From a virus: a DNA stretch of 23,798 bases. Numbering within the stretch: the first letter of the stretch is position 1; the number at the start of each line of letters is the position of its first letter. The position numbers were made by a program, and so were the translations under genes. A model generated the notes under the pieces. It worked only from the letters and a program-made list of their open reading frames with translations. It was not told the DNA's origin and searched no databases. Of the stretch, positions 7,447 to 13,788 are shown in pieces. The stretch spans positions 1 to 23,798 of the IMG/VR virus record IMGVR_UViG_3300047550_004468; one strand, given 5' to 3'.

Positions 7447-8418
7447 ATGGAAAAAATTCTTGTTACCGGCGGTGCCGGATTTATTGGTCGTCATTTGATC
7501 AAGCGTTTGCTTGATACAACTGATGCGTTTGTATATAACGTTGACAAGCTTGGTTATGCAAGCAACGCACAAGAATTATTTAACCATCCAGAAGCACGTT
7601 GGCGCTACCAGTTACTGCCATACAACCTGGCCAATGAAGGCGTAATTAAAGAGTGGGTGTTATCTATTCAACCATCTAAGATCTTCCATTTAGCTGCCGA
7701 AAGTCACGTCGATAACTCCATTCGATCACCACACGAATTTATCTACAGCAATATCATCGGCACCTTTAATTTACTTGAGGCATGCCGCCTTGGTATTGAA
7801 GAAGACTTTAAGTTTCTGCACGTCAGTACCGACGAGGTATTTGGTTCATTGCATCCGGATGACACAGAGACTTACTTTGTAGAGACTACGCCTTACAACC
7901 CAAGGTCTCCATACTCAGCCAGCAAGGCAGCTAGTGACCACCTGGTAATGGCCTGGCACAACACCTATAAGTTTCCTGCAGTCATGACGAACTGCAGCAA
8001 TAACTATGGCCCTGGTCAGCATCCAGAAAAGTTAATCCCGATGACGATCACCAATGCGTTGGCAGACAAGCCGATCACGATTCATGGAGAAGGAAAAAAC
8101 GTACGTGATTGGTTACATGTAGAAGATCATATTGATGCTTTACTTTTGGTAATGAAAGAAGGATGGATTGGTCAGCAATATTGTATTGGCGGCGATGGAG
8201 AGCGTACCAACGTAGATGTTGTTTATACTATTTGCAATATTTTGGATGAGCTTAGGCCATCACATAAGCCTCATGCTCAGTTGATTAAACATGTAACAGA
8301 TCGACCGGGCAATGATTTGAAGTATGCAATTAACCCAAGCAAGATTCGAAAGCTTGGCTGGAGCGCACAACGCAACTTCGAAGACGGTATTAGAGAATTG
8401 ATTAAGGGTTACTTATAA
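7447..8418 (+). CDS. rfbB: dTDP-glucose 4,6-dehydratase
   Basis: A 323-residue extended SDR with every key motif of RmlB/RfbB: TGGAGFIG (7-14) for NAD, HLAAESHVD, STDEVFG (127-133) with the catalytic Asp-Glu pair, YSASK (Y156, K160), NCSNNYGPGQHPEKLIP, and VRDWLHVEDH. It converts dTDP-glucose to dTDP-4-keto-6-deoxyglucose, the substrate of the upstream RfbC. Length is slightly below the usual 340-360. No dTDP-glucose synthesis gene (rfbA) or final reductase (rfbD) is identifiable beside it, so the host presumably supplies dTDP-glucose. The gap to rfbC is nine bases and no Shine-Dalgarno sequence is evident. Confidence 0.96.
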   Translation: MEKILVTGGAGFIGRHLIKRLLDTTDAFVYNVDKLGYASNAQELFNHPEARWRYQLLPYNLANEGVIKEWVLSIQPSKIFHLAAESHVDNSIRSPHEFIYSNIIGTFNLLEACRLGIEEDFKFLHVSTDEVFGSLHPDDTETYFVETTPYNPRSPYSASKAASDHLVMAWHNTYKFPAVMTNCSNNYGPGQHPEKLIPMTITNALADKPITIHGEGKNVRDWLHVEDHIDALLLVMKEGWIGQQYCIGGDGERTNVDVVYTICNILDELRPSHKPHAQLIKHVTDRPGNDLKYAINPSKIRKLGWSAQRNFEDGIRELIKGYL

Positions 8419-8440
8419 TAAAGATATAAGTAACAGTTAG

Positions 8441-8725
8441 ATGGCACAAGACGATAGCAAATATTCCAAGCCGGAGTTACGCGAGCGGATCAAAGATCGT
8501 GTAATGGCTGGAGATAAAGGTGGCAAACCTGGTCAGTGGTCTGCACGTAAAGCTCAGCTTGTTGCACAAGAGTACGAAAAAGCAGGCGGTGGGTACAAAG
8601 GTGGTAAAGGGGAAAAACAAAAGTCTTTGGAAAAGTGGGGTAAAGAGAAGTGGATGACCAAAGATGAGTATGAAAAACGCGGCAAAGCTAAAGCTGCTGC
8701 AAAGAAATATAAAGAGAGCAAGTGA
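8441..8725 (+). CDS. DUF5872-like basic protein
   Basis: A 94-residue, very Lys/Gly-rich protein. The segment LRERIKDRVMAGDKGGKPGQWSA, then RKAQLVAQEY and GGGYKGGKG, is the pattern I associate with DUF5872 proteins of cyanophages and algal viruses. Function is unknown; the charge suggests nucleic-acid binding. It ends in KKYKESK, nearly the same as the next protein's RRYKESK, which points to a duplication. Its TGA overlaps the next ATG by one base (TGATG). No Shine-Dalgarno sequence is visible before ATG 8441. The family name is from memory of the motif and should be confirmed by profile search. Confidence 0.8.
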   Translation: MAQDDSKYSKPELRERIKDRVMAGDKGGKPGQWSARKAQLVAQEYEKAGGGYKGGKGEKQKSLEKWGKEKWMTKDEYEKRGKAKAAAKKYKESK

Positions 8726-8925
8726 TGGCAGACAAAGCAATTCAGAAAGGATATACCAAACGTTACCTTCCAGAGAAAGCCTGGGCCTCATTGTCTAAAG
8801 AAGAGCGTGAGGAGACTGATCAAAAGAAACGTGCCGCCAGCCGCGAAGGTAAACAGTTTGTTCCTAACACTGAGCGTGCAAAGAAAGCAGGACGTGCGGC
8901 TCGTCGTTACAAGGAAAGTAAGTAA
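8725..8925 (+). CDS. Small basic protein, paralogous tail to DUF5872 neighbour
   Basis: ATG 8725 shares a base with the previous stop (TGATG); an in-frame GTG at 8722 is less likely. The 66-residue product is rich in Lys, Arg and Glu, with KEEREETDQKKRAASREGKQFVPN in its middle, and ends in ARRYKESK, matching the upstream protein's C terminus. It is probably a nucleic-acid-binding or virion-packaged basic protein. FVPN also resembles KFVPGKG in the next small gene, so the three genes may be a related family. Confidence 0.7.
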   Translation: MADKAIQKGYTKRYLPEKAWASLSKEEREETDQKKRAASREGKQFVPNTERAKKAGRAARRYKESK

Positions 8926-8934
8926 CTTTATAAT
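8906..8934 (+). promoter_or_regulatory. Candidate sigma70-type promoter
   Basis: GTTACA (8906-8911; four of six match TTGACA) is followed after 17 bases by a perfect TATAAT (8929-8934). It lies across the end of the second basic gene and the short gap before ATG 8957, so it would drive the Lys/Pro-rich gene and possibly the structured leader beyond it. This is prediction from sequence alone. Confidence 0.5.
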
Positions 8935-8956
8935 CAATTAAGATACTTTAACAATT

Positions 8957-9133
8957 ATGGCTGAAGGTAAAAAGTTTGTGCCTGGCAAAGGCATGGTTTC
9001 TGCTGGTAAAGCTGCGGCAGAAGGCAAGAAAGGTGCAGTGCCCCCAAAGAAGGGTGCTCCCGTACCACCCAAGAAGGGTGCTCCGGCTGCAAAACCTGGT
9101 GCAAAAAAACCAATGCCACCCAAGAAAAAATAG
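8957..9133 (+). CDS. Lys/Pro/Ala-rich basic protein (58 aa) with PPKKGAP repeats
   Basis: A short frame starting MAEGKKFVPGKG, then SAGKAAAEGKKGA, followed by repeated PPKKGAP units (near residues 27-41) and a tail ending PMPPKKK. About one third of residues are Lys. The composition resembles histone H1 C-terminal tails and bacterial AlaK-rich DNA-condensing proteins; that comparison is compositional, not homology. A good promoter lies just upstream, and a structured region with a terminator-like hairpin lies downstream. No Shine-Dalgarno sequence is seen. DNA binding or packaging is an inference. Confidence 0.65.
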   Translation: MAEGKKFVPGKGMVSAGKAAAEGKKGAVPPKKGAPVPPKKGAPAAKPGAKKPMPPKKK

Positions 9134-9150
9134 TGATATCCTGACAGACG

Positions 9151-9235
9151 GAGCAATACCGCTCTAGGGGTAATAGTCGAAACCCCTTCCACGTTACGAA
9201 AGTAGTGCTCAACAACATTTGAGTAGGGAAGGAAG
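9151..9235 (+). ncRNA. Predicted structured leader RNA with sequestered ribosome site
   Basis: Several helices can form in order: GAGC/GCTC (9151-9154 with 9161-9164), GGGG/CCCC (9167-9170 with 9183-9186), CTCAA/TTGAG (9208-9212 with 9219-9223), enclosed by CCTTCC/GGAAGG (9185-9190 with 9227-9232). The outer helix would hide the purine-rich GGGAAGGAAG just before ATG 9238, and two of its bases compete with the GGGG/CCCC helix, a layout suited to a switch. ACGAAAGTAG and GGGAAGGAAG weakly recall the glutamine riboswitch core, but the match is not good enough for a call. Confidence 0.4.
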
Positions 9236-9240
9236 TTATG

Positions 9241-9268
9241 ATCCCGGTATACCAACCGGGATTTTTTT
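9241..9268 (+). terminator. Rho-independent-type terminator hairpin
   Basis: ATCCCGGT (9241-9248) and ACCGGGAT (9255-9262) form a perfect 8-bp stem with a six-base loop, followed directly by seven T (9262-9268). It immediately follows the structured leader, so it may end transcripts of the basic-protein genes or act as an attenuator for the gene downstream. ATG 9238 opens a 15-codon frame that passes through it. Confidence 0.75.
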
Positions 9269-9272
9269 GTAC

Positions 9273-9902
9273 GTGGCATATTTAAATCACAATTTGCCCG
9301 ACTGGTCTTGCTACATACGTAATGAGTTTCTTTACAACCACACACAAGGTCATGGCGAGGTGACCAAGTGTGATGTGCACTGTGTTGCCAGCATTGAGAA
9401 ACGTGTGCCGTTGTTTGAAGCGTTCCTTGAGAATGGTGTGAATTGGACTAGGCGTCCACTGCATGCGTTCTGCTGGAAACCTGATGCACCCATCGAACCG
9501 TTGGAAGATGTGATGTATTGGGATTGTTTTTCACCTTATATTGATGTGCAGAAACGTGCGCGTCTCTCTGGTCTCCAGGCAGAGTTAATCAAGCCTAATG
9601 GCGAGAAGGCTCTTGGTACCTACATGTTCACCCTTGATTGGTCATGGGAAAACAAAGGTACGACCGACTTTAATTTCTCTGAAACACCAGAGCATAAGTG
9701 CGCCCATCTCTTCAAGATGGATAGCGGTAATTACTATGCGTATCCCAACAACCGAATCATCTGGTACGACAACGCTTGGACATTTAATCGCATCAAACAA
9801 AACCCAGGGTATGAGATTGATATGACGGTGTATTCGGTAGAGAACAAACGGAGGCTGGAGACATCAGACCATTATATCTACGAGGTGAAGACTGTAGAAT
9901 AA
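9273..9902 (+). CDS. Hypothetical protein (about 209 aa), uncertain 5' end
   Basis: A long open frame with no recognised family. The protein is aromatic-rich (many Trp and Tyr), with segments such as PLHAFCWKPDAP, DVMYWDCFSPY, FTLDWSWE and YYAYPNNRIIWYDNAWTF, and is likely beta-rich and soluble. GTG 9273 is used because the first in-frame ATG is far inside; TTG 9267 and TTG 9219 are alternatives. The only ATG with a strong ribosome site (GGGAAGGAAG, ATG 9238) is one frame off and joins this frame if one T is added to, or slipped in, the T7 run. The tRNA and HNH genes follow on the same strand. Confidence 0.7.
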   Translation: MAYLNHNLPDWSCYIRNEFLYNHTQGHGEVTKCDVHCVASIEKRVPLFEAFLENGVNWTRRPLHAFCWKPDAPIEPLEDVMYWDCFSPYIDVQKRARLSGLQAELIKPNGEKALGTYMFTLDWSWENKGTTDFNFSETPEHKCAHLFKMDSGNYYAYPNNRIIWYDNAWTFNRIKQNPGYEIDMTVYSVENKRRLETSDHYIYEVKTVE

Positions 9903-9938
9903 ATCCGTTCCCCCTCTCTTTCCGATGGGGCGCTAAGT

Positions 9939-10000
9939 CCTGGGTACCCAGGCCGCCAGTTCTGAGGTCCGTCGTTGGTAGCGGGTAGCCTTTCCTGGCG
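9939..10000 (+). other. Structured noncoding segment before the tRNA
   Basis: This gap holds a 14-base perfect palindrome CCTGGGTACCCAGG (9939-9952) and, directly after it, a long-range pair CGCCAG (9954-9959) with CTGGCG (9995-10000) enclosing about 35 bases. The stem ends four bases before the tRNA. It may be part of the tRNA precursor, a terminator-like fold without a T run, or another small RNA. Further upstream, CCCC and GGGG at about 9910-9930 could also pair. Confidence 0.4.
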
Positions 10001-10004
10001 TCAA

Positions 10005-10078
10005 CGAGAATTAGCGCAGTTTGGTAGCGCACCTGTTTTGGGAGCAGGGGGCCGCAGGTTCAAATCCTGCATTCTCGA
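10005..10078 (+). tRNA. tRNA-Pro (anticodon TGG)
   Basis: A complete 74-base cloverleaf: acceptor CGAGAAT pairs perfectly with ATTCTCG, D arm GCGC...GCGC, anticodon stem CCTGT/GCAGG with loop TTTGGGA giving anticodon TGG (10039-10041), T arm GCAGG-TTCAAAT-CCTGC, and discriminator A at 10078. CCA is not encoded. A TGG anticodon reads CCA and, by wobble, other Pro codons. It is the only tRNA seen in the window. A tRNA end can also be a phage integration target, but no integrase is visible here. Confidence 0.95.
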
Positions 10079-10132
10079 TTATTCAATTTCCTAATAAACA
10101 CCGTATATTAGTTATACGAATAAAAGTTATGT

Positions 10133-10387
10133 ATGGGTTGGGCTGATGCCAAGAAGCGCATCGACAAAAACCGACAAAAGCTTTTGGAGTACAAGAAGAC
10201 TCTGCAGTGCAAGAAGTGTGGATTGGATGATCACCGTGTCCTTGAGTTTCACCATGTAGGTGATAAGGATAACAATATCTCAAGTATGGTGAATCATGGT
10301 TACGCCTGGAGCAGGGTAGAGCAAGAGATCGAGAAGTGCATTCCGCTCTGCTGCAACTGCCATCGTCTTACCCATTACGAAGGGTAG
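10133..10387 (+). CDS. HNH endonuclease-like protein (84 aa)
   Basis: A short HNH-fold protein with a zinc-binding pair CKKC (C26, C29), the catalytic-region LEFHH (H40, H41) and a second pair CCNCH (C73, C76), with H81 in the terminal helix. The Cys2...Cys2 framed ββα layout matches free-standing phage HNH nucleases, which cut DNA and can home between genomes. It follows the tRNA by 54 bases, a common spot for phage mobile nucleases. AT-rich sequence with a TATATT box (about 10104) upstream may be a promoter. Its last 20 bases overlap the convergent Dps-like gene. Confidence 0.82.
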   Translation: MGWADAKKRIDKNRQKLLEYKKTLQCKKCGLDDHRVLEFHHVGDKDNNISSMVNHGYAWSRVEQEIEKCIPLCCNCHRLTHYEG

Positions 10388-10931
10388 CTTTAATAAACCA
10401 AGCAGCTTTAAAGGCTTGACCACAGAGGTCAGCCATGTAGTTCTGAATATCGATGGCACCCACCTTGGCAGCAATGGGCTCCAGTTTCTTGGACTTCATG
10501 CCCAGTTCTTCCAGGTTTTTGTAGTACGTGGCGAGCTGATCAGTTCCCTTGTAGCTGGTAACATGCTGGATACCAGGGCCAGCATCTGCCAGGCCCCTGG
10601 CGCACATCGGCATCAGGTAGTCCATGGACCTGATGAACTCACTTAATGTATCGAACTGTTCCAGATGAGCTTCGTATTGGTCTTTAAGGAATGCATGCAC
10701 CCCGAGGAAGTTCGACCCCTCGTAGTTCAGGTGAATGAGATGGGATTGTGTTTGAAGTTCCTTGAGGTAGGAGGCGAGGGAGATACACTGTTGGATGAAG
10801 GCCCCGACATCACCATTCTTTGATTTACCAGGAGCCTTGGGCTTGGCCTGTGGCTCTGGAGCCACCCCAGAATTGAGTGGTTCCACCCCCATCTGGGGTG
10901 GTTGTTGCGTCTGAGGACCAGGAGTATACAT
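10368..10931 (-). CDS. Dps-like ferritin-superfamily protein
   Basis: A 187-residue protein. Residues about 44-180 look like a four-helix ferritin bundle of the Dps type. The key segment HLNYEGSNFLGVH has H67 and H79 spaced by 12, followed by D94 and E98, exactly the spacing of the Dps ferroxidase residues (E. coli H51, H63, D78, E82); the equivalent of D67 is Lys. An N-terminal tail of about 40 residues rich in Pro, Gln and Lys could bind DNA or partners. Known Dps proteins oxidise and store iron and protect DNA. It is followed by the convergent HNH gene and preceded by a virion-type gene, with a TATACT box (10952-10957, minus strand) in the 28-base gap. Assembly and iron chemistry are inferred. 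Confidence 0.72.
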   Translation of the reverse strand: MYTPGPQTQQPPQMGVEPLNSGVAPEPQAKPKAPGKSKNGDVGAFIQQCISLASYLKELQTQSHLIHLNYEGSNFLGVHAFLKDQYEAHLEQFDTLSEFIRSMDYLMPMCARGLADAGPGIQHVTSYKGTDQLATYYKNLEELGMKSKKLEPIAAKVGAIDIQNYMADLCGQAFKAAWFIKATLRNG

Positions 10932-10959
10932 AATTTTTAACCAATAGTTCTAGTATAAA

Positions 10960-12246
10960 TTAAACAATTTCAAACCAAGAGAGGTCTGCTAACACCTTGG
11001 TATTAGGTGAAGTTGGCACCATGATGACTGAAAAAATATCACTTACCCCAGCTTGGGTTCTACCCAGCTGGAAATTAAAACTATTAATAGATGTGATATC
11101 TAGTGTGCCATTGTTTTGAATATAACCACCAAGGATATCAGTACCACCACTCATACCACTGGCAGTCATATCGTATTCAACATTTCCGTTGTAGTGAGTT
11201 GTCCAGTTAGCACCACTAAGAGTGGGATTAAGGATTACACGAAACTGTACGTTTTGGTTTGATGTAACAATTGCATTTAAATTAGAAGGAACAATAACGC
11301 TATCTAAACGGCTAGAAGAAAGACGCAGTGAAATGACTGGATAAGAAACTCCAGTGGCGGCTAAGTTTTTTTCTGTGGTGCCAAGGGCTACGTTATAGCG
11401 GCGACTAAATCCTTCATAGCCACCTTCCGATGCAACCGTTGCACAAATTTGTTTTGCTGTTGAGCTAGAAGCTGTAGTACCTAGGTTTTCAATTTCTTGG
11501 CGCAGTGGTAGCACTGCCGTTGTCATGTAGCTGGTTGCATTCTGGTTGTCATTATGGAAAGTATGCGCAACCTGCATATGTCCATCAACTACAAAACCAG
11601 CACGTACGTCACCAACACCAAGCCATTCAATATCCATCCAGAAGATATTGGCTTTGGTTGGATCAAGATTCCTACCGGTTACACCAGAACCATTAAAGGT
11701 ATCTGTATTCCAACCACTCTGAGCAACACGTGTTTCGTTAACAGAGCCACTAATGTAACTACGGAGAACAAGATAGTTTGTATTACCACTTTGTTCAAAG
11801 AAAATACCGTTTTGTGCACCAAACAAACCAACACGTTGTCTAAGGTTTGCTTTGCCTGACGCAAAAACAAACGATGACATATTTAAAAATGATTTACCAG
11901 GCTGGTAAGGAAAGACTCGTTTGGTTTCCCTGTAAATGTAATCGCCAGAACGTGTAGTTACATTGAGATCAACAACGCTTTCGTTAGCACGGTAGGTGGT
12001 TGTACCACTGACACCAGTAAGGGTAGACCACTTATCGTTTTCTTGATAACGGTGTTGGCTATCAAAGATGGTAAATGGTTGTGAAATTCTTAACCGACCA
12101 AAAGCATCCCCAGCTGTTCCCCCTGGCTGCACATAAACAGTATCACCAGATGCGGTCGTTACTTCTAGTGGTTGACCACTGCAAGTTTGAACCTTAACAA
12201 CTTCGTATAGATTACTTGGCTTAAGGGGATCTCTATACAGTGGCAT
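10960..12246 (-). CDS. Probable virion structural protein (428 aa)
   Basis: A large Asn/Thr/Ser/Gly-rich protein with the composition of a beta-structured virion component. The segment GDAFGRLRISQPFTIFDSQHRYQ, then a Thr/Asn-rich stretch, RVFPYQPGKS and LRQRVGLFGAQNGIFFEQ resembles a family that I recall in marine phage and algal virus genomes, without an assigned role. No transmembrane segment or signal peptide is seen. It stands divergent to another small structural-looking gene (12313) and beside a Dps-like gene. A TATACA box lies in the divergent spacer. It could be a tail, fibre or capsid-decoration protein; the sequence does not decide. Confidence 0.7.
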   Translation of the reverse strand: MPLYRDPLKPSNLYEVVKVQTCSGQPLEVTTASGDTVYVQPGGTAGDAFGRLRISQPFTIFDSQHRYQENDKWSTLTGVSGTTTYRANESVVDLNVTTRSGDYIYRETKRVFPYQPGKSFLNMSSFVFASGKANLRQRVGLFGAQNGIFFEQSGNTNYLVLRSYISGSVNETRVAQSGWNTDTFNGSGVTGRNLDPTKANIFWMDIEWLGVGDVRAGFVVDGHMQVAHTFHNDNQNATSYMTTAVLPLRQEIENLGTTASSSTAKQICATVASEGGYEGFSRRYNVALGTTEKNLAATGVSYPVISLRLSSSRLDSVIVPSNLNAIVTSNQNVQFRVILNPTLSGANWTTHYNGNVEYDMTASGMSGGTDILGGYIQNNGTLDITSINSFNFQLGRTQAGVSDIFSVIMVPTSPNTKVLADLSWFEIV

Positions 12247-12312
12247 TATCTTAAAGCTGTGTATACCTTATTCTACTCCTGTTAAAATAGATCAATAATA
12301 GAGTGAACATCA

Positions 12313-12660
12313 GTGGCTTACCGGCACGAACAAGAGAATCTGTACGTCTACACTTCAGGTTTTACCGCACCTGGTAGTGGAGAAGCACAGCGTATTGACT
12401 TTCCAAACCGGTCAGCACCTAAGACTTTTCTGTTTGCACCAACCGTAACTAACATCAATACAAACGTTGTGGTGCGCCTTGATGGTTCTTTGGATGGAAC
12501 CAACTACGCACCTATTATCAGCGGGCAAACAATCACTGGTAATGGCACTGCATTTTTTACGGTAACCAATATGCCTGTGAAATTTATTCAACCGGTGTTT
12601 GTATCTGAAAGTGGCGGCACTGATGCCGTTGTTTCATTTGCGCTTTCTGCGACCGTCTAA
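12313..12660 (+). CDS. Small virion-like protein (115 aa), GTG start
   Basis: A beta-rich protein of 115 residues starting at GTG. The motif VVRLDGSLDGTNYAPI is typical of small phage structural proteins of the LExSLDGxNW kind. The C-terminal half (ITGNGTAFFTVTNMPVKFIQPVF) fits a jelly-roll-like or Ig-like strand pattern, possibly a decoration or fibre-associated protein. It is the only plus-strand gene in a long minus-strand stretch and is divergent from the 428-residue protein, with TTAAAAT and AATAAT boxes upstream. Its last 27 bases overlap the convergent zinc-finger gene. Confidence 0.72.
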   Translation: MAYRHEQENLYVYTSGFTAPGSGEAQRIDFPNRSAPKTFLFAPTVTNINTNVVVRLDGSLDGTNYAPIISGQTITGNGTAFFTVTNMPVKFIQPVFVSESGGTDAVVSFALSATV

Positions 12661-12900
12661 CTCTAGATAACCATAGTCACGCTCTTCCGTAACCGGAAGA
12701 TCTGTTTTATTACATACGGAACATTGTCCCATGTGATACGTAGCGCAATGGTAGGGAGGACCATTGTATTCTCCTAGTCGATACCAACGCCCATACGTTA
12801 CACCGCACTCATGACAAACATAGTCAATTTCCCGTATTTTTCTTTCTTTACGAGGAGGCCGCTGTGATGGTTTGCGGTTTTCTTTTGGATCTTTAATCAT
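12634..12900 (-). CDS. Small zinc-ribbon-like protein (88 aa)
   Basis: An 88-residue basic protein with a Lys/Arg/Pro-rich N terminus (residues 1-23) and probable zinc ligands CHEC (C29, C32), HC (H51, C52) and CSVC (C60, C63). The two CxxC knuckles about 28 residues apart fit a zinc ribbon. Such proteins often bind nucleic acid or act in transcription; nothing more specific can be said. The start overlaps the upstream stop (ATGA), so it is the last gene of a leftward operon. The 3' end overlaps the convergent virion-like gene. Confidence 0.72.
   Translation of the reverse strand: MIKDPKENRKPSQRPPRKERKIREIDYVCHECGVTYGRWYRLGEYNGPPYHCATYHMGQCSVCNKTDLPVTEERDYGYLELDGRRKRK
12684..12709 (+). terminator. 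Possible terminator hairpin after the plus-strand gene
   Basis: CTTCCG (12684-12689) and CGGAAG (12694-12699) form a perfect stem with a TAAC loop; TTTTATT follows after five bases. It lies about 25 bases after the 12313-12660 stop and inside the convergent gene. The gap before the T run makes it a weak terminator, and the repeat could be coding coincidence. Confidence 0.35.
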
Positions 12901-13250
12901 TGTTTGCTTGTCAAATAGTCAACAAGTTGTTTAGCATTCTTATATTCTTTTTCGGCATGCGTTAAGTTTTCCTGGGCCGCTTGCAGAACACACTTATAAA
13001 TTTCTGCACCTGACATGTCTGCCATTGCTTCTGTAATGGTGTCAGCAAAACCATCGACAATGGATTGTTTCCAGGTATTGTCATCGTTAAACAAGTTTGA
13101 AATTGCAGTCATTGTGTTTGAAGTGTTGTCAAGATTTTTTTTAGAATCTTTGTTAGCCAGTGGGTTGTCTATTGATATAAAAGTTCGATTTGCTTTGTAC
13201 CATTTTTGCCATTCATTAATAGCATCAATAGGTTCATGTGGATGTTCCAT
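12897..13250 (-). CDS. Hypothetical protein (117 aa)
   Basis: ATG 13250 (MEHPHEPID) is preferred over an upstream in-frame ATG at 13292, which would put repeat sequence into the protein. The first 50 residues are polar with Trp pairs (EWQKWYK), the middle is Asn/Thr/Ser-rich, and the C-terminal half is helical and charged (SIVDGFADTITEAMADM, then a Lys/Glu-rich helix). Possibly a coiled-coil protein. No family is recognised. It is coupled to the zinc-ribbon gene by an ATGA overlap. Confidence 0.65.
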   Translation of the reverse strand: MEHPHEPIDAINEWQKWYKANRTFISIDNPLANKDSKKNLDNTSNTMTAISNLFNDDNTWKQSIVDGFADTITEAMADMSGAEIYKCVLQAAQENLTHAEKEYKNAKQLVDYLTSKQ

Positions 13251-13263
13251 TGAAAAGAAACAA

Positions 13264-13289
13264 GGACGCCCTACTAACGTAGGACGCCC
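13264..13289. repeat. Direct 8-bp repeat around a small hairpin
   Basis: GGACGCCC occurs at 13264-13271 and again at 13282-13289. Between and overlapping them, CCTAC (13270-13274) and GTAGG (13279-13283) pair with loop TAAC. It sits in the 54-base gap between two minus-strand genes, upstream of ATG 13250. It could be a protein binding site or a small leader structure. Confidence 0.45.
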
Positions 13290-13304
13290 CAACCATAAAC
13301 CAAA

Positions 13305-13568
13305 TCAAACAGAAGCAACTGTTTCTTCTGATTCTTTTTTGATTAGTTCTTCGTATTCTTTGACAGCCTGGAGCCGATCAAAATACATGTCTCGACAGAA
13401 GGGACCCGCCTCTTTTAAACAGAAGTCTTGCCACAGCCCGGTATAAAGACCCACAACACCGGGGGCACCATTGGCGCGACCAGAGCATTGGTACATGTGC
13501 TCCATGAAATCAGCCTTGCGTTGCTCGGCTTTTACATCCCAGCCAGCAAGGTAATCAGTGTTCATCAT
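13305..13568 (-). CDS. Hypothetical protein (87 aa)
   Basis: An 87-residue soluble protein with conserved-looking Cys, Trp and Gly residues (FMEHMYQCSGRANGAPG, then LYTGLWQDFC) and a charged C-terminal helix ending in a Glu/Lys run. ATG 13568 overlaps the previous stop by one base (TGATG); a second ATG follows at 13565. The family is unknown to me. It is part of the leftward operon of short genes. Confidence 0.7.
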   Translation of the reverse strand: MMNTDYLAGWDVKAEQRKADFMEHMYQCSGRANGAPGVVGLYTGLWQDFCLKEAGPFCRDMYFDRLQAVKEYEELIKKESEETVASV

Positions 13569-13762
13569 CAGTCGTTCAAAGCAAAGGAAGTGCAGCTGGT
13601 ATAAACCCCGGTTACTTGAGGCAACTCAAATAAGAGGTCATGCATTTCATCTTGTAAAGCTTCTACAATTTCATCTTCGGTTTTACCACCGAATGAATTG
13701 TATTCAACATCAAGCTCTACAGAGAATGTCACTGAAAGCTTTGGTACAACAACCGGTTCCAT
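13568..13762 (-). CDS. Small acidic hypothetical protein (64 aa)
   Basis: A 64-residue acidic protein with an alternating N-terminal strand pattern (KLSVTFSVELDVEY), a central acidic helix (EDEIVEALQDEMHDLLF) and a short terminal strand, suggesting a small alpha/beta fold. No known family. It is tightly packed in the operon, sharing one base with the gene after it. The gap to the upstream gene is 26 bases. Confidence 0.65.
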   Translation of the reverse strand: MEPVVVPKLSVTFSVELDVEYNSFGGKTEDEIVEALQDEMHDLLFELPQVTGVYTSCTSFALND

Positions 13763-13788
13763 TGAACGCTGGAAAGAACTCTCTAACT

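Noticed and set aside
10005-10078. tRNA-Pro as a phage attachment site
   Set aside because: No integrase gene and no second copy of the tRNA 3' end are visible, so there is no support beyond position.
11554-11859. 101-codon open frame on the plus strand
   Set aside because: It is antisense to the virion-like gene, and its Thr/Asn-rich composition mirrors the opposite strand.
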